Part shown: positions 26,155 through 35,470 of the stretch, in pieces
Position numbering within the stretch: position 1 is the first letter of the stretch
Layout of the letters: each line of letters begins with the position of its first letter
Origin: Pseudomonas gingeri
GTDB lineage: Bacteria; Pseudomonadota; Gammaproteobacteria; Pseudomonadales; Pseudomonadaceae
Direction of reading: 5' to 3'
Length of the DNA stretch: 64,000 nucleotides
Assembly (NCBI RefSeq): GCF_013385635.1
Contig: NZ_JACAPR010000010.1
Span: 620,001-684,000, forward strand
Program-made: the position numbers and the translations under genes
The notes under the pieces: generated by a model
The model's database searches: none
What the model was told of the DNA's origin: nothing
What the model saw: only the letters and a program-made list of their open reading frames with translations

Positions 26155-27579
26155 ATGCCCATCCAGCGCAACTTTGTTAACGGCCAGTTTGTCGATCCTG
26201 CCGGCACCGCATCGATCGCGGTCTACAACCCGGCGACCGAAACCCTGGTCGGTCACGTGCCTGCCGCCACCCCCGCGGAAGCGATCCAGGCCGTCGACGC
26301 CGCCGCCATCGCCCAGAAGGCCTGGGGCAAGCTCACCAGTATCCAGCGTGCCGAGCACCTGCGGGCCTTTGCCGATGCCCTTGACGCCCGTGCCGACACC
26401 ATCGGCCAGGCCCTGGCGGCCGAGTCCGGGAAAAGCCTGGCCGATGCCAGCAATGAGGCCCGCTACGCGGCGCAGATCACCCGTTACCACGCCGAATGGG
26501 CCCGCCGTATCGAAGGCGAGATCATTCCCAGCGACACCCCGGACGAAAACCTGTTCCTGCAACGCGAGCCGATTGGCGTCGTCGCCGCGCTGATTCCATT
26601 CAACTACCCGGTCTATACCCTGCTGCGCAAGATCGCCCCGGCGCTGATCGCCGGCAACACCGTGGTGGTGCGGCCGAGCAACAACACGCCGATCTCGGCG
26701 TTCGAAATCGCCCGGGCCGTGGAGCAATCGGGGATGCCGGCCGGCGTGGTGAATATCCTCACCATGGACCACGGCACCGCCGCCAGCGTCTGCACCCACA
26801 AGGCCGTGGGCCTGATCACCCTGACCGGCAGCGTCAACGCCGGGCGCATCGTGCTCGATTACTGCAAGGCCAATATCGCCAAGCCGTCCCTGGAACTGGG
26901 CGGCAAGACCCCGGCGATCATCGAGGCCGATGCCGACCTGGAACAGGCCGCCAGTGCCATTGTCGCCTCCAAGACCACCCACTGCGGGCAACTGTGCACG
27001 GCGGTGGAACGGGTCTATGTTCAGGAGAGCGTGCATGACCGTTTCCTGGCACTGCTGAAAGAGAAGATCAGTGCGGTGAAGTCCGGTGACCGGGCCACGG
27101 ACGCCAGCCTGATGGGGCCGCTGGTCAACGCCGCCTCACGGCACAACATCCACGCCATGGTCGAGCGGGCCGTGGCCGATGGCGCAGTGCTGGAAACCGG
27201 CGGGGTGATTCCTCAAGGCGCGGGGCATTTCTACCCGCCGACCCTGCTCAGCGGTTGCCGCCAGGACATGGAAATCGTCCAGGAAGAAATCTTCGGCCCG
27301 GTGCTGCCGGTGCTCAAGTACCGCGATATCGACGAAGCGCTGGCCATGGCCAACGATCACCAGTTCGGCCTGTCGTCGGTGCTCTATACCGAGAACTACC
27401 GCACGGCGATGAAAGTGGCGAATGCCATCGAGTCCGGCGAGCTGTACGTCAACCGCACCCCGGCGGACCCCTACCAGGGCTTCCACGCCGGCTGGAAACG
27501 CTCGGGGCTGGGCGGTGACGACGGCAAGCACGGCATGCTCGAATTCACCCAGACCCGCCTGGTGGTCATGAAGTACTGA
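26155..27579 (+). CDS. Aldehyde dehydrogenase (AldA/lactaldehyde-type)
   Basis: A 474-residue NAD-dependent aldehyde dehydrogenase. The motifs are VAALIPFNYPVYTLLRKIAPALIAG (cofactor site), LELGGKTPAIIEA with the general-base Glu, and THCGQLCTAVERVYV with the catalytic Cys. The FNYP in place of the usual WNFP and the C-terminal DPYQGFHAGWKRSGLGGDDGKHG resemble E. coli AldA, which oxidises lactaldehyde and glycolaldehyde. It is the first gene of the set followed by MFS, enolase-superfamily and GMC genes, and probably oxidises the aldehyde made by the GMC enzyme. Confidence 0.92.
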   Translation: MPIQRNFVNGQFVDPAGTASIAVYNPATETLVGHVPAATPAEAIQAVDAAAIAQKAWGKLTSIQRAEHLRAFADALDARADTIGQALAAESGKSLADASNEARYAAQITRYHAEWARRIEGEIIPSDTPDENLFLQREPIGVVAALIPFNYPVYTLLRKIAPALIAGNTVVVRPSNNTPISAFEIARAVEQSGMPAGVVNILTMDHGTAASVCTHKAVGLITLTGSVNAGRIVLDYCKANIAKPSLELGGKTPAIIEADADLEQAASAIVASKTTHCGQLCTAVERVYVQESVHDRFLALLKEKISAVKSGDRATDASLMGPLVNAASRHNIHAMVERAVADGAVLETGGVIPQGAGHFYPPTLLSGCRQDMEIVQEEIFGPVLPVLKYRDIDEALAMANDHQFGLSSVLYTENYRTAMKVANAIESGELYVNRTPADPYQGFHAGWKRSGLGGDDGKHGMLEFTQTRLVVMKY

Positions 27580-27608
27580 TCGGCAACACCGCGACACGCT
27601 ATTCCAAT

Positions 27609-27616
27609 AACAACAA
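27609..27616 (+). promoter_or_regulatory. A-rich motif, candidate Crc/Hfq site
   Basis: AACAACAA matches AAnAAnAA. It lies in the 87-bp gap before the MFS start at 27667, about 50 bases from the ATG. Confidence 0.4.
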
Positions 27617-27666
27617 TCGATAGAGAGGGGCGCCCGGATTGTGCCGGGTGGCCCGAGGTCTTCTTC

Positions 27667-28971
27667 ATGTCCAAGCCTGCAGCTGTTCATGCCGGTGCCG
27701 TGTCCGCGAAAAGCGACAAGGGCAGCCGTTACTTCCAATTGATGTTGCTGGTGCTGGCCGCCGGGGCGATCTACCCGATCCTCTACCTGCGTCAGGTCTA
27801 CCAGACCACCATGCTGGAAGTGTTCCATATCAACCACAGCGAGCTGGGCTACCTGTACTCGATGCTCGGCACCATTTTCCTGCTCAGCTACCTGCCCAGC
27901 GGCTGGCTGGCGGACCGCCTGCCACCGCGCTTCCTGATCTTCTTCTCACTGGTCGCCACCGGCGCCCTGGGCCTGTGGTATTCCACCGTACCGTCGCTGA
28001 CCGGCCTGATGATCATCTTCGGTTGCTGGGGCCTGACCACCGGTCTGACGTTCTGGGCCTCGGTGCTCAAGCGGGTGAAGATGATCGCCCACCATACCGA
28101 GCAGGGCCGTTTCTTCGGGATCCTCGATGGCGGGCGCGGGCTGGTGGAAGCCCTGCTGGCGACCGTCGCCCTGGGACTGTTCGCCTACGCCACCGAGACA
28201 CGTGGCGAGTCGACGGGCGAGGGCTTCAAGCAGGTGGTGTACCTGTATTCCTTCACCTGTATCGCCATCGGCTGTGTGCTGGTGTTGCTCAAGGACCCCA
28301 AGTCCCTCGAGGCGAAAGCCGCCGAAGTGGACAATCAACCCCACAACCTGCTCGGCGACCTGCTGACCCTGGTGAAGATCCCCGAACTGTGGCTGGTCAC
28401 CGCCATCGTGTTTTGCGGCTATCACATGTTCTGGGCCACCTACAGCTTCTCCGATTACCTGCAGGGTGGCGGCATGACCGCGGTCATGGCGGGCACCATC
28501 ACCACGATCAAGCTGTGGATGCGCCCCATCGGTGGTATCGGCGGCGGCTGGCTGGGGGACAAGTTCTCGAATATCTCGGTGCTGATCGTCGCGCTGGTGC
28601 TGGTGACCCTGGCGATGGTCGGCCTGATCGTGTTTCCGGCCCTGGGCAGCCTGGGCCTGTTGATTGGTACGGTGATCTTCATCGGCCTGATGACCTATGC
28701 CATTCGCGGCCTGTACTGGGCGATCCTCGACAGCTGCAACATCCCGCTGCGGATCACCGGCCTGGCCATCGGCATCGTCTCGGTAGTGGGTTACCTGCCC
28801 GACACCTTTATCCCACTGATCAACGGCTACCTCACCGAAACCTATCCCGGTGCGGTCGGTTACAACCTCTATTTCGGCTACATCGCCTTTATCGGCCTGC
28901 TCGGCACGCTCGCGGCCCTGACCCTGCGTGCCCGCATCAATCGTAAAACTCATAACCGGACAGGTGCCTGA
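27667..28971 (+). CDS. MFS transporter
   Basis: A 434-residue major facilitator with twelve membrane helices (first at about 20-45, FQLMLLVLAAGAIYPILYLR; a central cytoplasmic loop around 205-235). GLT/NNP-like features such as LYSMLGTIFLLSYLPSGWLAD and GWLGDKFSNISVL are visible. It lies 87 bp after the aldehyde dehydrogenase and 1 bp before the enolase-superfamily gene. It is probably the uptake system for the sugar acid or polyol-like substrate of this operon. Confidence 0.9.
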   Translation: MSKPAAVHAGAVSAKSDKGSRYFQLMLLVLAAGAIYPILYLRQVYQTTMLEVFHINHSELGYLYSMLGTIFLLSYLPSGWLADRLPPRFLIFFSLVATGALGLWYSTVPSLTGLMIIFGCWGLTTGLTFWASVLKRVKMIAHHTEQGRFFGILDGGRGLVEALLATVALGLFAYATETRGESTGEGFKQVVYLYSFTCIAIGCVLVLLKDPKSLEAKAAEVDNQPHNLLGDLLTLVKIPELWLVTAIVFCGYHMFWATYSFSDYLQGGGMTAVMAGTITTIKLWMRPIGGIGGGWLGDKFSNISVLIVALVLVTLAMVGLIVFPALGSLGLLIGTVIFIGLMTYAIRGLYWAILDSCNIPLRITGLAIGIVSVVGYLPDTFIPLINGYLTETYPGAVGYNLYFGYIAFIGLLGTLAALTLRARINRKTHNRTGA

Positions 28972-28972
28972 G

Positions 28973-30190
28973 ATGAAAATCGTCGCCCTTGAAACCCATA
29001 TCGTCGCCGTACCGCCACCGCACATCGGTGGCATGTACTGGCTGTTCGTCAAACTCAAGACCGACTGCGGCATCGAAGGCGTGGGCGAGATCTACGCCGC
29101 CACCTTCGGCCCCAAGGCCATGCTACCGATCATCGAGGATGTGTTCGAACGCTACCTGCTCGACCAGGACCCGCACCATATCGAGCGCTTCTTCCGCCAG
29201 GCCTACTCCAGCGGTTTCACCCAGCGTCCGGACCTGACCATGATGGGCGTGGTCAGCGGCCTGGAAATGGCCTGCTGGGACATCATCGGCAAGGCGGCGA
29301 ACAAGCCGGTCTATGAACTGCTGGGTGGCAAGGTCAACGAGCGGCTGCGTTCCTACACCTATCTCTATCCGGTCAACAGCAAGGGCGAGTACGACTACGA
29401 CGACCCGGACCTGGCGGCCGAGTGTGCCATCGAGAACATGAACAAAGGCTTCACCGCGGTGAAGTTCGACCCGGCCGGCCCCTACACCGCCTACTCCGGC
29501 CACCAGATTTCCCTGGAAGTGCTGGAGCGCTGCGAGACCTTCTGCCGCAAGATCCGTGAAGCGGTGGGTGACAAGTGCGACCTGCTGTTCGGTACCCACG
29601 GGCAGATGGTGCCGTCCTCGGCGATCCGCCTGGCCAAACGCCTGGAGAAGTACGATCCGCTGTGGTTCGAAGAGCCGGTACCGCCGGGCCAGGAGGACGC
29701 CATGGCGCAAGTGGCGGCCAAGACCAGCATCCCCATCGCGACCGGCGAGCGGCTGACCACCAAGTACGAGTTCTTCAAGCTGCTGCAGGCCGGCGGTGCG
29801 TCGATCCTGCAAATGAACGTGGCGCGCTGCGGCGGGCTGCTGGAAGCCAAGAAGATCGCCAGTATGGCCGAGGCTTATTACGCGCAGATCGCCCCGCACC
29901 TCTACAACGGTCCGATCGGCGCGGCGGCGAGCTTCCAGCTGGCGACCTGCACGCCGAACTTCCTGATCCAGGAAAGCATCATGACCTGGGGCGGTTTCCA
30001 TGCCGAAGTGCTGACCAGGCCGTTGCAATGGGAGGACGGCTACATTATTCCGTCCACCGAGCCGGGGCTGGGCGTCGAACTGAACATGGACGTGGTCCGC
30101 AAGCACACGCCGTACACCGGCGAGCGCCTGCACCTGCAAATGGCGCCCACGCCCGCGGATGTGAAAGACACCTCGCCCGCCAGGGGCTGA
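28973..30190 (+). CDS. Mandelate racemase/muconate lactonizing-family (enolase superfamily) enzyme
   Basis: A 405-residue enolase-superfamily protein with the N-terminal capping domain (about 1-125) and the barrel. Barrel residues visible: Lys164 (AVKFDPAG), FGTHGQ at 206-211, Glu233/234 (LWFEEPVPP), Glu259 (ATGERL) and a late His in APHLYNGP. The usual first Asp ligand is not apparent in FGTHGQ. Family members dehydrate sugar acids, and this subgroup is typically annotated as a galactonate-like dehydratase. The start at 28973 is 1 bp after the MFS stop. A 9-bp GC hairpin at 30199-30219 separates it from the GMC gene. Confidence 0.88.
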   Translation: MKIVALETHIVAVPPPHIGGMYWLFVKLKTDCGIEGVGEIYAATFGPKAMLPIIEDVFERYLLDQDPHHIERFFRQAYSSGFTQRPDLTMMGVVSGLEMACWDIIGKAANKPVYELLGGKVNERLRSYTYLYPVNSKGEYDYDDPDLAAECAIENMNKGFTAVKFDPAGPYTAYSGHQISLEVLERCETFCRKIREAVGDKCDLLFGTHGQMVPSSAIRLAKRLEKYDPLWFEEPVPPGQEDAMAQVAAKTSIPIATGERLTTKYEFFKLLQAGGASILQMNVARCGGLLEAKKIASMAEAYYAQIAPHLYNGPIGAAASFQLATCTPNFLIQESIMTWGGFHAEVLTRPLQWEDGYIIPSTEPGLGVELNMDVVRKHTPYTGERLHLQMAPTPADVKDTSPARG

Positions 30191-30198
30191 ACCACCCT

Positions 30199-30219
30199 CC
30201 CGCCCTCGGAGAGGGCGGG
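30199..30219. terminator. GC-rich intercistronic hairpin
   Basis: CCCGCCCTC, loop GGA, GAGGGCGGG. There is no T-run, so it is more likely an mRNA-stabilising or partial attenuating hairpin between the dehydratase and GMC genes than a full terminator. Confidence 0.5.
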
Positions 30220-30266
30220 GCATGGCACCCCAAGAGTGCCTTCAACGACTGACGCGGTAACCGTGC

Positions 30267-31877
30267 ATGACATACGACTACATCATCGCTGGCGCCGGCG
30301 CCGCCGGCTGCATTCTCGCCAACCGGCTCTCGGCCTCCGGGAAGTTCACGGTGCTGCTGCTGGAAGCCGGCGGCAAGGACAGTTCACTGTGGTTCAAGAT
30401 CCCGGTGGGCTTCGCCAAAATGTATTACAACCCGACCTTCAACTGGATGTACTACAGCCAGCCCCAGAAGCAGTTGGGCAATCGCCGGATCTACGCACCA
30501 CGGGGCAAGGTGCAGGGCGGTTCGGGTTCGATCAATGCCATGGTCTATGTCCGTGGCCAGGCCCATGACTTCGACGACTGGGCGGCCAACGGCAATGACG
30601 GCTGGTCATTCAAGGATGTGCTGCCGTATTTCCGCAAGCTGGAAAACCATCCGCTGGGCGACACCGAGTACCACGGTGGCAGCGGTCCGATCAGCATTAC
30701 GCCTATGCAGGGGTATACGCACCCGATCTGCGATGTGTTCCTCAAGGGCTGCGACGAGCTGGGCTATCAGCGCAGCGACGACTTCAACGGACCGAAGTTC
30801 GAAGGGGCGGGCGTGTATGACGTCAACACCCGCAACGGTCAGCGCAGCTCCAGCAGCTTCGAACACCTGCACCCGGCCCTGGGGCGGCCGAACCTGAGCA
30901 TCGAGCACCATGCCCTGGTGGACCGGGTGCTGTTCGACGACGACCTGCGGGCCACCGGCATCTCCATCACCCAGCATGGCGTGGCACGGACGTTCAAGGC
31001 CAACAAGGAAGTGATCCTCTGCGCGGGCGCGGTGGATACGCCGAAGATCCTGCAACTGTCCGGAGTGGGCGAGCAGAAGTTCCTCGGCAGCCACCAGATA
31101 CCGGTGGTCAAGCACCTGCCGGCGGTGGGGCAGAACCTACAGGATCACCTGTGTGTCAGCTACTACTACAAGGCCAATATCCCGACCCTCAACGACGAAC
31201 TGAGCTCGCTGTTCGGGCAATTGAAGCTGGGCCTGCAATACCTGCTGACCCGCAAGGGCGCCCTGTCGATGAGCGTCAACCAGGCCGGCGGGTTCTTTCG
31301 CGGCAATGTGGAGCAGGCGCATCCCAACCTGCAGATGTACTTCAACCCGCTGTCGTACCAGATTCCGAAGAACAACAAGGCCAGCCTCAAGCCGGAGCCC
31401 TATTCGGGCTTCCTGCTGTGCTTCAACCCGTGCCGGCCGACCAGTCGCGGCAGCATCCGGATCGCCTCGAAGAACCCGGCGGACGCGGCGCTGATCGACC
31501 CGAACTACCTGAGCACCGAAAAGGATATCGACGAAGTGCTGCAGGGCAGCCGGCTGATCCGCAAGATCATGCAGGCGCCATCGATCCGCGCGATTACCGT
31601 GGACGAGGTGTTGCCCGGCAAGGCAGTCAATGATGACGCCGGCATGCTCGAGTACTTCCGCGAGAACAGCGGCTCGATCTACCATCTGTGCGGTTCCTGC
31701 GCCATGGGCTCGGACCCGCAGCTCTCGGTGGTCGACAAGCGCCTGAAGGTGCATGGCATGCAGGGGTTGCGGATTGTCGATGCGTCGATCTTCCCGAATG
31801 TGACCTCGGGCAATACCCATGCGGCGGTGCTGATGGTGGCGGAAAAGGGGGCCGACCTGATCCTGGAAGACGCCTGA
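30267..31877 (+). CDS. GMC-family FAD oxidoreductase (choline/alcohol dehydrogenase-like)
   Basis: A 536-residue flavoprotein. The FAD-binding IIAGAGAAGCILANRLS motif is at residues 6-22; LEAGGKD closes the ADP site; YAPRGKVQGGSGSINAM is the GMC signature 1, and CAGAVDTPKILQLSG is signature 2. The C-terminal catalytic region reads IYHLCGSCAMG and SGNTHAAVLMVAEKGAD. Members oxidise alcohols (choline, polyols, alkanols) to aldehydes. It closes the cluster that starts with aldehyde dehydrogenase, so alcohol to aldehyde to acid is a consistent route. A REP pair follows. Confidence 0.93.
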   Translation: MTYDYIIAGAGAAGCILANRLSASGKFTVLLLEAGGKDSSLWFKIPVGFAKMYYNPTFNWMYYSQPQKQLGNRRIYAPRGKVQGGSGSINAMVYVRGQAHDFDDWAANGNDGWSFKDVLPYFRKLENHPLGDTEYHGGSGPISITPMQGYTHPICDVFLKGCDELGYQRSDDFNGPKFEGAGVYDVNTRNGQRSSSSFEHLHPALGRPNLSIEHHALVDRVLFDDDLRATGISITQHGVARTFKANKEVILCAGAVDTPKILQLSGVGEQKFLGSHQIPVVKHLPAVGQNLQDHLCVSYYYKANIPTLNDELSSLFGQLKLGLQYLLTRKGALSMSVNQAGGFFRGNVEQAHPNLQMYFNPLSYQIPKNNKASLKPEPYSGFLLCFNPCRPTSRGSIRIASKNPADAALIDPNYLSTEKDIDEVLQGSRLIRKIMQAPSIRAITVDEVLPGKAVNDDAGMLEYFRENSGSIYHLCGSCAMGSDPQLSVVDKRLKVHGMQGLRIVDASIFPNVTSGNTHAAVLMVAEKGADLILEDA

Positions 31878-31900
31878 GTCAAGGGCGTCAGTGCCGGCCC

Positions 31901-31991
31901 CTTCGCGGGCAAGCCCGCTCCCACAAAATCTGTGTCGCTCACTCATGTTGTGAGCGACGTCCCTCCTGTGGGAGCGGGCTTGCCCGCGAAG
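31901..31991. repeat. REP doublet with inner hairpin
   Basis: TTCGCGGGCAAGCCCGCTCCCACA and inverted TGTGGGAGCGGGCTTGCCCG, with GTCGCTCAC/GTGAGCGAC between them. Confidence 0.9.
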
Positions 31992-32276
31992 AGGCCATCG
32001 GCCACGCCCATCTACAGACGCCCCCGACCCCAATCCTCAAACCACAGAGTCTGCTGCCCAGCCCCTCGCGCCCCGCAACGATAACCATCACAGCCCGTGA
32101 ATTGGCATGCTGGCGTGCCCCCGTGCCGGTAGGCCAGCGGCTGAAAGTGATTTAGGCACTGCCCGAGGAACGCCGTACAATGCCAAGGGTGGCGCATGAG
32201 ATGGATCTGGGTCGCCGAGATCCCCGAGCCTGCGCAACCGTTTCTTTCTGGTCGTTTGAAGTGAGGCAAGCCATTC

Positions 32277-32756
32277 ATGGCGGATATTCGTGACCTGTCG
32301 ATCGTACTGGATCGCATCGACCAGGCAATTATCGAGGTGCTGCGCCACGACGGGCGCATCACCTATCAGAAACTCTCCGAGCGCGTGCACCTGACCCCCA
32401 GGCCCTGCCTGGAGCGGGTGCGCAAGCTGGAGCAACTGGGCGTGATTCGTGGCTACGGGGCGATTCTCGACGAGAAGAAACTCTCGCCGGGCTTGTCGCT
32501 GCTGGTGCTGGTGGCGCTGTCGAACCAGAGCGGGCGGGCGGCGCAAAAGGCCTTCGAAGCCAAGACCCGGGCCTGCCCGCACGTACTCGAGTGCCGCCTG
32601 CTCAGTGGAGCGTTCGACTACAGCCTGCGCATGCGCTGCCGGGACATGGAGCACTACCGGGTACTGACCGAGACCTGGCTCGAGGATCCGGAACTGCATA
32701 TCGACAAGCTGGTCAGCCATCCCGAGCTGGCGACGGTCAAGGCGTCCATGGAATAA
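32277..32756 (+). CDS. Lrp/AsnC-family transcriptional regulator
   Basis: A 159-residue feast/famine regulator: an N-terminal helix-turn-helix (about 10-60: LDRIDQAIIEVLRHDGRITYQKL, LTPRPCLERVRKLEQLGVI) and a C-terminal RAM effector domain (about 75-150). GAGG lies about 10 bases before the ATG. It precedes the CtlX-type hydrolase gene by 209 bp on the same strand, so it is the probable local regulator, responding to arginine, citrulline or a related amino acid. Confidence 0.92.
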   Translation: MADIRDLSIVLDRIDQAIIEVLRHDGRITYQKLSERVHLTPRPCLERVRKLEQLGVIRGYGAILDEKKLSPGLSLLVLVALSNQSGRAAQKAFEAKTRACPHVLECRLLSGAFDYSLRMRCRDMEHYRVLTETWLEDPELHIDKLVSHPELATVKASME

Positions 32757-32965
32757 CCGCTGCGCCAGGGGGGGCGGCGGGCCTGCCCGCTCGCCGCCGC
32801 CCGCGCTGCTGCCCTGGACCACAGGCTATGGCCGAACTCGCCGATTCTGCTGGTCGCGGCAAACCTTTCAGCCATTTCCAGCACCCGCCACTGGCTTACT
32901 CAACCGGGTTTTCCCCTCGACCAGACAGACAATGGGCACCTCGATCCCTCATTGATCCCGCGCCC

Positions 32966-33904
32966 ATGCAGACCACCCACACTGTTTTGATGATTCGCCC
33001 GGCGAGCTTTTCCTTCAACCCGAACACCGCCGCCAACAATCGTTTCCAGCATCAGGCCCGGGCCGATGAAAACGTCCAGCGCCTGGCCCTCGAGGAGTTC
33101 GACGCCTATGTCACGGCACTGCGAGCGCAGGATGTCGAGGTGCTGGTGCACAACGACCGCGCCTTGCCTCATACCCCGGATTCGATTTTCCCCAACAACT
33201 GCTGGAGCAGCCATCCCGACGGCACCCTGGTGATCTATCCGATGCAGGGCGAGAACCGCCGGCTGGAACGCCACAAGGGTGTCCTCGACTGGCTGCGCGA
33301 GCATCACCAGGTCGAGCGTCTCGTGGACTTCTCCGATCTGGAGCGTCAGGGCCTGTACCTTGAAGGCACCGGCAGCATGGTCTTCGATCGCGAGCAGCGA
33401 ATCTGTTACGCCGGCTACTCGACCCGGACCCATGCCCGGGCCCTGCGGCAGGTGGTCGACCAGCTCGGCTATCAGCTCTGCGGCTTCCACGCGGTGGATC
33501 GTGGCGGCGTGCCGATCTACCACACCAACGTGATGATGAGTGTCGGTCGCCGCCTGGCCCTGATCTGCCTGCGGGCACTCGCTGACGAGGCCGAGCGCGA
33601 GGGTCTGCGCCAGCGCCTGGAAACCAGTGGCAAGGAGCTCCTGACACTGGACTGGGAACAGTTGGAGTCCTTCGCCGGCAATATGCTCGAAGTGCACAAC
33701 CGTCGGGGTGAGCCGCTGCTGGTGATGTCGCGTACGGCCTGGCGCTCGCTGGATGCCGGCCAGCGCCGACAGATCGAACGCCATGCCACGCCCTTGCCTG
33801 TGAATATCGACACCATCGAGCGCATCGGCGGCGGCAGCGCCCGTTGCATGTTGGCCGAGGTGTTCCTGGCCAGGCGTCAATTCGCCGTGGAGTGTGCCCG
33901 ATGA
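32966..33904 (+). CDS. ctlX: CtlX-type amidinotransferase-superfamily hydrolase (citrulline/arginine-related)
   Basis: A 312-residue guanidino-modifying enzyme of the arginine deiminase/DDAH fold. The catalytic positions are visible: Cys294 (IGGGSARCMLAEVF), His186 (PIYHTNVMM) and the substrate region FPNNCWSSHPDG (75-86), with LEGTGS at 132-137. The pattern FSFNPNTAANNRFQ at the start is typical of the 'citrulline utilization hydrolase CtlX' group. The substrate is a citrulline- or arginine-like amino acid. The ATG at 32966 is chosen because the family begins there; the frame extends upstream without support. Confidence 0.87.
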   Translation: MQTTHTVLMIRPASFSFNPNTAANNRFQHQARADENVQRLALEEFDAYVTALRAQDVEVLVHNDRALPHTPDSIFPNNCWSSHPDGTLVIYPMQGENRRLERHKGVLDWLREHHQVERLVDFSDLERQGLYLEGTGSMVFDREQRICYAGYSTRTHARALRQVVDQLGYQLCGFHAVDRGGVPIYHTNVMMSVGRRLALICLRALADEAEREGLRQRLETSGKELLTLDWEQLESFAGNMLEVHNRRGEPLLVMSRTAWRSLDAGQRRQIERHATPLPVNIDTIERIGGGSARCMLAEVFLARRQFAVECAR

Positions 33905-34081
33905 TCCTTTATTGTTCGAGGGGGGTGAATAAGGTCCGTAAAGTCAGTGAAATGGCACGGTAAAACGCAAAACCTGTTATTTATGACAGTTGTGTGGTGC
34001 AACCTCGATGGATTGAATAGCGGGCAGGTCGCGCGGGCACTACGGTCGCAGGCGACGCCCCTTTCATGGAGGAATCCGTCG

Positions 34082-35365
34082 ATGCTGCTGCAAGCGTTAC
34101 GAGGTTATCGGGTCAGCCCGGCGGGTGAGCTCGATCCGGGGTTCGGTTGCTCGGGCAAGGCATTGGTGCGGTTTCCCGGCAGCCTGTCGAGCCAGGCCAA
34201 TGACGTGGTGTTCTGCCCCGACGGCAAGATCCTCGTGGTGGCCAAGGTGGACTTCGCCGAAGGTGCGTTCTTCGGCCTGGCGCGTCTCAACAGCGACGGC
34301 TCGATGGACGGCGCGTTCGGCGAGGACGGCAGCCTGGTCGGTCGTTTCGAAGCCGGGGGCGAGTCAGCCGGTATCAGCCTGCGCCGGCTGCACGACGGGC
34401 GCATCCTGGTCTTTGGCCTGCATTATCTGGATGCCCACCGGACCTTGCCGGCCGTGGCGCGATTTCTCGCCAACGGACGGCTCGATCCGCAGTTCGGCGA
34501 CCAGGGTATCCAGGTGTTGCGCCTGCCCGGCAACCTGTCCGAGGGCCCCCGTGACGGCTGGTTGCCGCCAGGCTTGCCGGGCGTGGAGAGTTGTTCCGGC
34601 AGCATCCAGGCGGACGGCAAGATCCTGCTGACCCTCAATCACAGCTATGTCTGTGCCGATCATGTCGGCCTGCTGGTGCGACTGGAACCGGACGGTGCCC
34701 TTGACCCTGCTTTCAACGGCCATGGTTTTGTGGTGGTGCGGCACCTTCTGCTGAACACCTGGCTCAGCTGTGTGCAGGTCCAGCCCGATGGCAAGATCCT
34801 GGTGGGCGGCTCGATCGATTTTCCGTCCAGTGGTTTGGTTGTCCGCTACCTGCCCGATGGCCGGCTGGATCCGGCCTTTGGCGACGAGGGATATTTGTCC
34901 GTGCGATTTGCCGGCGCCAGTTCGATGGTCACGCAACTGGCCCGTGGCACCCAGGGCCAACTGCTCTGCGTGGGCAATCGTTTCGACCCGCTGGGCGGCG
35001 CGCTACAGGGTTTTACCACCAGTGGCGGCCTCGATCGGCGTTTCAATGGGGGCGAGGCCGTGCTGCTGGAAATCGAGGCCCCCGCCAGCCAATGGGCGGC
35101 GGTCGCGGTGCAGTCCGACGGCACCATCCTCGCCGCCGGTTCGACGGTGGCGGGATTCGGCTCGGACCTGGTGCTGGCGCGTTATCAGCCGGACGGGCAA
35201 CTTGACCGCGATTTCGCCGCCGGCAAGGGCTGGGTACGCACCCACCTGGGCAAGAGCCTGGACACGGTCACGGCGCTCGCCTTGCAGGGCGACCGGCGGA
35301 TCCTGGTGGCCGGCCATTCACTGTTCGGTACCTTCCAGGCAGTGGTGATGCGCTACCGGGGCTGA
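34082..35365 (+). CDS. Delta-60 repeat (beta-propeller-like) protein
   Basis: A 427-residue protein built of about seven copies of a roughly 55-60-residue repeat with the pattern xPDGKILVxG...RxxxDGxLDxxFGxxG (for example FCPDGKILVVAKV, LNSDGSMDGAFGEDG, VQPDGKILVGGSI, YLPDGRLDPAFGDEG, YQPDGQLDRDFAAGKG). These delta-60 repeats form a propeller-like ligand or protein-binding surface; no enzyme motif is seen and no signal peptide is evident. The ATG at 34082 follows GGAGGA at the correct distance. Pseudomonas genomes carry such genes as secreted or surface-linked proteins of unknown role. Confidence 0.85.
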   Translation: MLLQALRGYRVSPAGELDPGFGCSGKALVRFPGSLSSQANDVVFCPDGKILVVAKVDFAEGAFFGLARLNSDGSMDGAFGEDGSLVGRFEAGGESAGISLRRLHDGRILVFGLHYLDAHRTLPAVARFLANGRLDPQFGDQGIQVLRLPGNLSEGPRDGWLPPGLPGVESCSGSIQADGKILLTLNHSYVCADHVGLLVRLEPDGALDPAFNGHGFVVVRHLLLNTWLSCVQVQPDGKILVGGSIDFPSSGLVVRYLPDGRLDPAFGDEGYLSVRFAGASSMVTQLARGTQGQLLCVGNRFDPLGGALQGFTTSGGLDRRFNGGEAVLLEIEAPASQWAAVAVQSDGTILAAGSTVAGFGSDLVLARYQPDGQLDRDFAAGKGWVRTHLGKSLDTVTALALQGDRRILVAGHSLFGTFQAVVMRYRG

Positions 35366-35470
35366 CTCGGGTGATGTGGACAGGATAGTGGCTATTAAGT
35401 AGCATTTCGCTGCTACGGACATTCCGCACATTTCCATTTCGACCGACGTGAAAGACATCAAGGACGCTAG

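Noticed and set aside
33951..33968. TGGCACGGTAAAACGC, sigma-54 promoter-like
   Set aside because: The GC dinucleotide is two bases too far from the GG for a functional -24/-12 element.
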